11,225 nt of DNA from Spirogloea muscicola (lineage: Eukaryota; Streptophyta; Zygnematophyceae; Spirogloeales; Spirogloeaceae). The stretch is from NCBI GenBank assembly GCA_009602725.1, contig WELB01000186.1, forward strand, positions 95,541-106,765, read 5' to 3'. The notes below the pieces were generated by a model. It searched no databases. It worked only from the letters and a program-made list of their open reading frames with translations, and had not been told where the DNA came from. Made by a program: the position numbers and the translations under genes. Positions 1 through 7,399 of this stretch are shown in pieces (position 1 is the stretch's first letter; every line of letters starts with the position of its first letter).

Positions 1-129
1 GCGCTCCAGCTCCCCAAGTTAGCTTGTCAGATTTGTTTGTGCTCACCCGTGGGTACTAATGTCATCTTAGGTACCTTAGATTAGGTCTCCGTATTATGTA
101 GCATTGTTTAGTCTGCACTCGACTCTGCC

Positions 130-193
130 TGAACAATGTATTGGCTTGAATTGGCCTCCCTTTCAATTCATGCGCCCCGCGCGCCTTCTCTCT
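130..193 (+). repeat. Repeat module a, first copy
   Basis: It aligns to 1743-1805 at roughly three quarters identity by eye. Shared segments include TGAACAA, ATTGGCCTCC and the stretch ending CGCCTTCTCTCT. Similarity extends weakly leftward into a pyrimidine-rich stretch. There is no coding signal. Confidence 0.65.
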
Positions 194-241
194 CCCGGAT
201 GATTCCCTGGCGGGGTTTGACTCTCACCACGGATCTTTCTG

Positions 242-697
242 CCCAGGGACGTCATCATCGCCGCACACTTGACATCGTGGGCGTGCAACCTGGTGGAGGA
301 CCACGGGCCTTGGCAGTTGTTGTTACGGAGGCTTATAAAGGTCCAGCATCGACGCACATCGCTAGTCACGCAGTGGGCAGTGCAGACCAAAGAAAACCGC
401 AGCACTACTTCGATTACCCCCAATGCGATCAGCCTGCCAGCTGCAGTCGACATCTTTGGCTGTTTAGGTCCTCGTTTTCACAGTCTCCTTCAGAATTTTG
501 CCAATCTAGGCTATGCACGACGTGCAGATGTCTTTCCGGCTGATATGGGCTTGACAGCTGCATATCTGTCGTTCTTGCAACGACGAGTTTCGGTCTGTTT
601 GCAGCGTGCCCAGGCTTATGCTTTGCACCAGAAAGCCGGGCGAGCTCTAGTTTGTGGCAGAAAGGGCTTTGTATCTGCCATCTAGTATTCAGGCATC
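242..697 (+). repeat. Repeat module b, first copy
   Basis: It aligns collinearly with 1147-1602. Anchors are CCCAGG-GACGTCAT near the start, GTGCAACCTGG-GGAGGAC, GTCCTCGTTTTC, and near the end GCACCAGAAAGC-GGGCGAGC followed by ATTC-GGCAT. Indels and many substitutions show that the copies are old. The short open frames inside are not conserved between the copies, so I treat it as non-coding. Confidence 0.75.
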
Positions 698-717
698 GAT
701 TAGCCACCTTTGCGTAC

Positions 718-742
718 TGACCCGTGGTTACTGAGCGGGTCA
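718..742 (+). repeat. Hairpin module c, first copy
   Basis: Perfect 7-bp arms TGACCCG and CGGGTCA flank the 11-base centre TGGTTACTGAG. It lies just after module b. The similarity to the second copy continues about 60 bp downstream (TGTGCTTG and TTGGCC segments). Confidence 0.7.
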
Positions 743-867
743 ATCTGCTGTAGGTGATGTACGTCTCTAGATGTGCTTGCCTTTGTACTTGGCCATTTGG
801 CCTTTGTTTCATTCAAATACACGGAATTTTTCCCCTGGCGGGGTTGATGCGAGTCGCCGCTTACCGT

Positions 868-1028
868 CTCTATGCACCTGGCTGGCTTTCACAGCCGCTC
901 TGTCCAAATCAGCAGCCGCATTCAATTACTTACAATGGGGCGGTCGCCTTATTGAACGGCGCGCGGTGGTCACGAAATTAAGCAAGCTCATCCCAAGGCA
1001 AGGGGCCGAGGGCTGTGAACAGCCAGCC
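868..1028 (+). repeat. Repeat module d, first copy, with inverted ends
   Basis: GGCTGGCTTTCACAGCC at 880-896 is nearly the reverse complement of GGCTGTGAACAGCCAGCC at 1011-1028, so the module is bounded by imperfect inverted repeats about 115 bp apart. A related shorter copy lies at 2571-2660. This layout fits a small non-autonomous element, but no target-site duplication was recognised. Confidence 0.5.
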
Positions 1029-1146
1029 CGATTCTCAAGCAAGCCAGTAACTGAATGTAAGAAGATCAAAATAGATTCTAAGAGGGTTCTAAGATAACAA
1101 AGCGGAAAGACGGACATCAGAGCAACGTCTTGCCTATCACCACTGA

Positions 1147-1602
1147 TGCCCAGGAGACGTCATCGCCGCAGCACCCTGGACCAAGGTAAGGATGTGCAAC
1201 CTGGCGGAGGACTACGTGCAGTATTGACGTGGTTGTCATGGAGTTTCCGAAGGCCCTTCAATGACCTACATTCTGGTGGGCAGTGCATTGCAAAAAGTGC
1301 GCTACCAATTTCACGCGCCCGCTGTTATGACCTCCTACCAGCACCAATCGACAACTGTGGTTGCACAGTCCTCGTTTTCCCACCTTGCTTGGAAGGAAGC
1401 TATTTTCCTTAATTTGTACGTTGGAAGGATGTGGTTCTCACCAAATTGGGGAGTGTCGGCATCTATAAGCGATCTGTCGCTCTTGCGCAGCCGCGTGTCA
1501 CTTTGTCTGCAGCGAACCAGGCCCATGCTTGGCACCAGAAAGCTGGGCGAGCATTATGTAGTGGCAGTGGGGCTTGAGGTATGCCGTCCAGCATTCGGGC
1601 AT
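1147..1602 (+). repeat. Repeat module b, second copy
   Basis: This is the partner of 242-697, about 905 bp downstream in the same orientation. The most similar part is the last 130 bp, 1473-1602 against 573-697. The open frames here differ from those in the first copy, which argues against a conserved protein. Confidence 0.75.
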
Positions 1603-1742
1603 TCACCTCTACGTGCTGTCTACCATAAAGCCCCCGGTAGTAAGCCCCCCACCATGTCCGTTCGCAGTGTCGTTTCAGCCCCTCCTAGATCAGAGCTTCG
1701 CCTTGTGTAGACCCATAGTTTGCATTCCCTTTGCTCTCTGCA

Positions 1743-1805
1743 TGAACAAGCTATTGACTCGGATTGGCCTCCTTGTAGTCCATGCGCACCGCACGCCTTC
1801 TCTGT
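1743..1805 (+). repeat. Repeat module a, second copy
   Basis: It matches 130-193 in the same orientation. Here it is followed immediately by the hairpin module c', whereas the first copy is followed by module b, so the modules have been reordered. Confidence 0.65.
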
Positions 1806-1808
1806 CGC

Positions 1809-1833
1809 TGACCCGCGGTCACTGAGCGGGTCA
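1809..1833 (+). repeat. Hairpin module c, second copy
   Basis: It has the same TGACCCG and CGGGTCA arms at the same 25-bp total length, with a centre differing at two positions (CGGTCACTGAG). Preservation of both arms in diverged flanks suggests a structural or terminal role in the parent element. Confidence 0.7.
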
Positions 1834-1912
1834 GCTGATCAGCAGGCGGCCTCACCTGCTTGCATGTGTGCTTGGCCGCGTTGGCCGTCTGTCACACGCG
1901 TGTTTCTCTTAC

Positions 1913-2221
1913 CAGGAGAGCGCCGCTCCCGACCACGCGGCGGCTGAAACAAGACTTGACAACACGCTGAAAGAGTAACAAGCAGCTCTTAAGGGCGGCG
2001 AGAAGATAAGGAGCCAGCCGAGCCAGTACAGAGAGGAATGGCTCGCCCATAGACTAGAGGTGCTGGCAAAAGCCAGCCCAAAAGAAAAGACAAAGATCCA
2101 AATAGCCAGAGAAGGTGCCGAACGAAAAACTGCACAGCTAGACACGAGACGTTGCAGAGGCAAGCTTAGTACCCACGAGTACACAGATCAGGCAACTTCA
2201 GCTCAAGGATTGGCCATCTAA
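1913..2221 (+). pseudogene. Remnant of a retroelement (non-LTR type) protein
   Basis: One frame reads QESAAPDHAAAETRLDNTL, then KE, a TAA stop at 1976-1978, then QAALKGGEKIRSQPSQYREE, WLAHRLEVLAKASPKEK and AQLDTRRCRGKL, ending at a TAA at 2219-2221. The charged, helical pattern (an R-L-D start, a W-L-x-x-R-x-E-x-L-A heptad, a K-rich linker, R-E-x-A-E, then an R-x-R-G-K end) resembles the segment just before the reverse transcriptase domain in LINE-like elements of algae and protists. That family link is from memory and not checked. No catalytic reverse transcriptase motif is present, so this is a short dead fragment or an exon-like relic. It sits directly after repeat copy c', inside the repeat mosaic. 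It could also be a chance open frame with biased composition. Confidence 0.42.
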
Positions 2222-3150
2222 AGCGAAGGCCAGAAGGCTGAGAGAGCCAACCCCCGCTCCTCCTGCGCACAGCTGGGGCCCCGCCTGGCCTGCGGCCCAA
2301 GGGGCCACTCGCAATAGGGGCCGGCCGAAGTATGTATATCTGCTTGCCTTCTGTATGTTGGGTATTCCGGCCCACTGTCACTCACTTCACGCTTGCTTTA
2401 TGTCGGCCTGCCATGTATGTAACGCAACAGGAGGCCCCACCACCGACCACCTACCACCGACCCCGTCAACGCCAGGGTTGGCCGCGGCCACCAAGCTCCG
2501 ACACCCAGCTCGCCCACGTGCCCGGTTACATCCTTGCGCGCACCCCAAATGATGTAGATGCCAGATACCCTCCGCATGCATTCGGCTGGCTTTCGCAGCT
2601 TGTTCAGGCGGAATAGATAGTAAGGTCTTCCAAGGGGGCCGAAGGCTGTCCCAAGCCAGCGCGAATAAGGTGGGGGGCAAAGAAGCCGGGCTTCTCAGCT
2701 GCCAGCTAGAATCCGCAGCCGCCAACTGTCTTGCCTTCTGCCTTTCCTTCCACTCTGTCGGCCTCTCCGACCGTGAGAGGGCCTGCGCTGCCGCCATTAG
2801 CGGCCCCTGGCTTGCAATCACCCCGCGCCGGTGCTCGCCACGGCACTGGCGGCAGCTCTGCTGGCTGTGGTGGCGCCGCAGGGCTCTGGGGTACCAGCAG
2901 GGACAGCGCCAGGGCGGCTGGCGCTATGGTGCGACTACGTCGTGTGATTGCCACGAGCGCAGGATGGCCGGGGCGAGGCACCCGGCTAAGGCTCGGCCAG
3001 CGGCGCTGCAGCTGATCAGGCAGCGCATGCGGCACTGAAGCGCGCTGAGCCTTGCGGCTTGGGTGGCCACTTCAAGAGCACAATCTCATGAATGCGACGT
3101 GCTCATCCCGGTGGGAGCCAAGCGGCCGAGGGGTTCCGGCACAGTCCACA
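2222..3150. other. Intergenic DNA upstream of the PC-esterase-like gene
   Basis: Apart from repeat copy d' (2571-2660), I see no supported gene. From about 2680 the GC content rises and open frames occur on both strands (for example 2731-3015 plus and 2706-3035 minus). Their products are low-complexity and match nothing I recognise. This stretch may carry the promoter and 5' UTR of the plus-strand gene. No TATA box is convincing. Confidence 0.45.
2571..2660 (+). repeat. Repeat module d, second, shorter copy
   Basis: It starts with GGCTGGCTTTCGCAGC at 2584-2599 and ends with CAAGGGGGCCGAAGGCTGT at 2631-2649 followed by AAGCCAGC. Both ends match the corresponding ends of 868-1028, with an internal deletion of about 70 bp. 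Confidence 0.5.
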
Positions 3151-5985
3151 ATGGGCGAAGCTCCGAGGACTTTTGTTAGCCGGCTTGCAGCCTGCTTCGT
3201 TGCACTCGCAATCGCCTGGACCTGTGCGGAAGAGATTGCCTGGAGGACCTGCAGCTACTCTAGTGCCAGCAAAGTAGGCCCTGCCAATGCTGGCTGGCTT
3301 GTAAGCTTGGCGCACACAGCAGTGGTTGCAACCAATAGTCATTGGTGCACAGGTGCTAGGCGCAGTGCAACAAGCGCCAGGTGCAGGCTTCGCGGCTGCG
3401 GTGGTGCAGCCCTGGGGTGGCCAAGCGCCTCAGTGCTTGAGAGGACGCGTCCGGGGCGGGCGCCCCGGACAGCAGCTTGTGACCACATTGCCGAAGGCGG
3501 GCTCGCGGCCACCAGCAGGACTCGTGGAGTGGGCAGGTCGAGAAAGCCCAGGCGATTAGGCGAGGCAGTTGAGAGCAACGAGGCGACGTCTGCGGTCGGT
3601 CCGGTGCGGGGCTTCAAATGGGTGAACCTGACGAAGCTCGAGAGCAAAGACGTGCCATGTCAGACGGGGAAGTACAACCCATGTTATGATAAATACTCCT
3701 TCATCCACTCCGATGGCACCCGGACTTGAAATGCCGTTGACCTCGCTCTGGTGCGTAGTTTTCTTCCTGAGGCACGCTCCTGCACCTTCTGCATTATCAG
3801 CAACGCTTCCAGGCGCTCTATCACTGTCGGTTCAGCACTACCTGTTGTGTTGAGCAGCACGAGGCAGTGGAATGCCTGACAGACTCTGTTGCCTTTGCTG
3901 GTCGGGCAACTCAGCTGCTCAAGGGCAAGAAGGTCGGAGTGCTTGGCGACTCACTCTCTGGCCAGGTCTTCATCCACGTCCTTTCATCCCTCCAGAAGCA
4001 CGGCTTGGGGGACTATGCCAGCTGTGGCAACATCACGTACATTTTCCATGATCAGCCTTTCTGTCCTGTTGACATACTGGGATTGTTTGTTAGGAAAGGT
4101 AAACTGCATCAAGCACATGTAGCTGTTGAGCTGCTCGAGAGACCCTCGTGAGAACTCCTTGCTCGAGGCCCAAGTCATACGCGAGTCAGCCAGGGCAGGC
4201 CGTCTGCTGTTGAAGGAGCGCATATGTCGTGGTTCCTGCGATCGGTACACCTACTGAATCTGCTCTGACTCCTCACTCTTAAGAGGAGAGAAGGTGCTTT
4301 TCGGAGCTGTGGGGTAGTCCTCTGATGCTGTGCAAATTTGGGGCCTGCTGACGCTGCTATGTGCAGTTACTTTTACAATCTCAAGGTAGGGGATAGTGAG
4401 GAGGAAATGTTTGCCAAGGGCACTTCACAAGAGCGGCGGAATGAGACCTTCTCCACCTGGACGCAGCAGGCTGTGCTGGGAGGACCATTTGAGAATGCGA
4501 CTTGGGCGTACTGGCGAGGTGTGGTCAAGTGGCTCCAACCAGCCCTGGTTGTCGCAGGCTCTACTTTGCGAGGTTACCTAGACAGGCGCGACTGTTGTGG
4601 GGTTGCTTCCTACTCGTGTCTTCGGTGAGCAATCGTTGGCGAGCCAATGCCGATTGTGACTCATGGAAGTTCCAGAGAATCAGCATATCACAAGTGGCAC
4701 ACTTGAGCTCCTGAATTTTATTAGCCAAATGACAACTCCTGAAGGCTGACGAGGCTGTGAAGATGAGGTTGGTGCTGGAAGCATCACAAGTGCTCTCGCT
4801 GTGGTTGTGCAGCATATCACATCGTCCCAAGTAAACACGACTGGAATGGCCTCAACATGTATCCATCACATCCACTATGCTTTTTGCGAATACGATTTCG
4901 TGAGTGCTGCTCTACACCAAATTTTATTTTGTTTGCTGCCTCTGTTGTCAAGTGCAACACATTCCTTCATTGTGCTGAATTTACAGGATGTGGTCAGATA
5001 CTCCACTATCTGTGGTTGACACTAACAGGGTCAGCATTCACACATTCTCGGGCAACTAGCCGGCCGCTGCAGTCCTAAGCGATTTGCTCTCATGATTGCA
5101 AGCTGTTTGCAGAGGCTGAATATCAGTTGATTGTGAAGTTGCAGATCGTCATGAACTTGGGTATGCACTACCACAACTTCATGGTCAAGGGCCTGAGGCA
5201 CGATCTGAACACCGTAGCAGATCTCTTGGCTGCCTTCAATAAGCAGAAGGACAGAGTCGGCTTCTTCAGAGAGACCTTCCCGCAGCACTTCTTCTCTGTA
5301 ACTAGTTTGGGCAATTTCCCTCATCCTGAGGGTTATCCTGCCAACATCTCACTTTATTCCAGCAAGTGTCTCCCTGCCCCAAGAGTCCATCAGGTGCGCA
5401 ACTCGCGCAGAAGCTTGTGATATTGCTTTGGCATGATCAAGCAGCAATGTCTCCATTAAGGCGTAAATGAAAGTAGTGGGCTGGCAAGACAAAGCCCGGC
5501 ATATACATTTGCACAAAGTGGAGGTTTATGCAGCAAAATGAGCACAAGGGCCACATGGCCGACCGACTGGAGCAGCTGTTAGGTTTAACTGACGCACGAG
5601 TTGCCATGGTGTGCAGTGGAGGAACGATGTGCTCTGGGAGGCGGCAATGCAAAAGAGTGTGCCGGTACAGCACGTCTTCCACCAGATGGACATGCACGGG
5701 TTCCACACAGAAACCCCACCAGGCATACGAGCTACATGTGGCTTCGGTCATGCTGGTCTAGATATCCGAATATACAAAGGAAAGTACCTTGATGAACAAG
5801 AAGCCCTAAAAATCAGCTGCCGAAGCATGAGAAAGGTAACACTTCTGGTCATTCACCTGTCGTACCATGTCCATCAGACCACCCAGACTGTTGCAAGTCA
5901 GCGCCTTTGGCGCAATCTGCTGCAGCTGTACGGTTACACACAGACAGCTGATGAATGTCAGAGAAGGACTAAACAAAATGCTTGA
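3151..5985 (+). CDS. PC-esterase/TBL-like SGNH acyltransferase, possibly a pseudogene (5 exons)
   Basis: The family includes plant TBL proteins, which acetylate wall polysaccharides in the Golgi. I infer a similar acyl transfer or hydrolysis role. Modelled exons are 3151-3750, 3858-4147, 4367-4572, 5113-5393 and 5617-5985, about 581 codons. The start is in a strong context (A at -3, G at +4) and opens a signal anchor (LAACFVALAIAW). Exon 1 ends with the Cys-rich lead CQTGKYNPCYDKYSFIHSDG. Exon 2 has HEAVECL and the nucleophile block KKVGVLGDSLSGQ (GDS at 3945-3953). Exon 4 has MNLGMHYHN (N-x-G block) and FFRETFPQHFFS. Exon 5 has WRNDVLWEAAM and VPVQHVFHQMDMHGFHTE. An in-frame TGA at 3727-3729 interrupts exon 1, and no Asp-x-x-His is seen. 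Junctions 3/4 and 4/5 are well supported. The exon 2 end is weak: AAAG|GTAAAC at 4098 is a better donor but breaks the frame. Confidence 0.68.
3449..3470. repeat. Near-perfect GC-rich palindrome in exon 1
   Basis: The arms GTCCGGGGCG and CGCCCCGGAC (10 bp each) are separated by only GG. It lies in the poorly conserved part of exon 1 of the PC-esterase-like gene, between the membrane anchor and the Cys-rich lead. Confidence 0.75.
4573..5112 (+). other. Long intron of the PC-esterase-like gene
   Basis: The donor GAG|GTTACC and the acceptor TTTGCAG|AG flank this 540-bp segment. The phase-1 split Glu codon joins GSTLR to EAEYQL cleanly. It is AT-richer than the exons and has stops in every frame. 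It holds short repeats of CAGCATATCACA at 4681-4692 and 4810-4821. I see no extra exon, though a small one cannot be excluded. Confidence 0.55.
5934..5938 (-). promoter_or_regulatory. Possible poly(A) signal TGTAA for the BCAS3/ATG18-like gene
   Basis: TGTAA is the usual polyadenylation signal in chlorophyte algae. It occurs on the minus strand 51 nt after the modelled stop codon, a reasonable 3' UTR distance. It lies inside the last coding exon of the convergent plus-strand gene, so this use would mean overlapping transcripts. A 5-base match can easily be chance. Confidence 0.35.
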
Positions 5986-5988
5986 TTG

Positions 5989-7399
5989 TTATACAAGAGC
6001 TACATGTATCAATTGCTTCATTCCAGTGCAGTGCTTAACCAGCTTGCCAGGTAAGTCAGCGAAGGAGCAAGGGTGGCCTTCAGGACGCCAACCTTCTGCC
6101 TTAATTGCGATGCCCAGCTGTGCACAAGGCTGAGGAGGGTCCTGTTGCTCACACGAGACATCCTTGCTCTGGTCACTTGGACCTACATCCCTGTCTGTTG
6201 AAGGTGAAGGCCAGTCTTCCACCTTCTGTGAATCAGGGGACTCGGCCTTGACGATTCCTGGTGAGGTATCATCCAAGCCTCGTTCAAACAGGAAGAGGCC
6301 TCCGTCGAGGGAGCTCCGGATGCCTTCATCGTCCTGCTCATTATCTGCTGCAGCAGCTGTGTTGTCACCACTGCCGTGCCTCACCTGTAGTGCTACAACC
6401 GCCTTGCCCTCCATGACTGTGCCTTCCAACATACTCACAGGCGCATCGACGCCATTGGTCGGATGAGCATGCATGTCACTTGTCAGCTTCAGCTGGGAGT
6501 GGCCGTTTATCCTAGGGATGGCCACAGGCGGCGAGCCCACCACCATCGGCTGGGCGCCAAGGCCAGTCTTCATAGCAAAACCTGCCCCGCTAGAGTACGA
6601 GGGGCTGCCGGTGCTGTCACTGCTCAGCGAAGATGGCTGCAACGCCGGCGCCGCAAAGCGCCTGGGGCTCTGCTGCCTCTGATATCGCGACGGCACTGAG
6701 TGGGATGAGTCAAGCGACGAAGGTGGGGTTCCTTCTGCAGAATCTGCTAGATGGAGGGGCAATGACTCGGGTCAGATAGAGAACCCCAAATTGGGTGACT
6801 GGTCACTTTGAGACAACCAACATTGCCTGATCAAAGAGAAGCTAGCGCCCCCAAAAGAAGGAGAACACACAGCGCTGCAGAGTGGACCTCAAGATATTCA
6901 GCGCACACCTGAGCTGTGGTGATCTTCAGCAAAAACGTCGTCCCCACCAAGCAGCCCCATCAACGAGAGCTGGCCGCTGGCACCGCCAATGCCTGCACGG
7001 TCCAGCCAATGCTTTTCGTCCTGCACAATGGCTGCCGAAGCAGACTTCTCCCCGTTGCCCTGACCTTCCTGTCCCCTGTCCTTCCGGCCCCAAGCGACAA
7101 CTGAGGCCGCGTGCCTGCCATGCCGTGCCTGCGACTGAGGGCCCACAAGCGGCGGAGGCCACTGTGAAAGCTTCCCAGGGGTGCCCGAGCTGGGAAGGCC
7201 GTGGAGCAGCTGCACACTGAACGGACCAGACTCGGATCCGGAGCTGCTGCCACTGTTCGTCCGCCGCATCTGGAGGGGAGGTGCCGCAGCCTGCCGGTCT
7301 TGGATGAGGGTGGCAGGACCGCCATGCAACTCCGGCGCCTGGGTGGCGGCGTGCACACGCAAGCCAGGGTCGCCTGGAAGAGCCTCCAGCACAGAGTCC
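5989..7399 (-). other. Low-complexity C-terminal tail (exons 9-10)
   Basis: Exon 9 (7399-6909) and exon 10 (about 6743-5989) encode roughly 415 residues rich in Ser, Gly, Pro, Gln and Ala. Examples are RRTNSGSSSGSESGPFSVQL in exon 9 and PSSLSSDSTGSPSYSSGAGF in exon 10, with a more acidic stretch (NEQDDEG) later. No domain is visible, and the region is probably disordered. Plant homologues have variable C-termini of similar character, but this one seems long. The frame is open across 500 and 770 bp in DNA where other frames are also partly open, so the coding evidence is weaker than for exons 1-8. The stop is TAA at 5991-5989. Confidence 0.6.

Noticed and set aside
136-1947. Many open frames of 60-150 codons on both strands
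   Set aside because: They lie in repeat modules and are not conserved between the two copies of each module. Their products match nothing recognisable.
1-2700. CRISPR array or regulatory RNA array as an explanation of the repeats
   Set aside because: The repeats are few, long, diverged and irregularly spaced, and the genes are eukaryotic with introns.
2670-3038. GC-rich frames on both strands upstream of the PC-esterase-like gene
   Set aside because: Overlapping frames on opposite strands have low-complexity translations and no splice connection to the downstream exons.
3339-3647. Minus-strand frame of 102 codons
   Set aside because: It is antisense to exon 1 of the plus-strand gene and matches no known protein pattern.
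4801-5078. Hydrophobic plus-strand frames inside the long intron
   Set aside because: They lack splice sites that keep the frame. The exon 3/4 junction is already consistent without them.
5989-6699. Plus-strand frames at 6164-6466 and 6463-6699
   Set aside because: They are shadows of exon 10 on the opposite strand, with no link to the upstream plus-strand exons.
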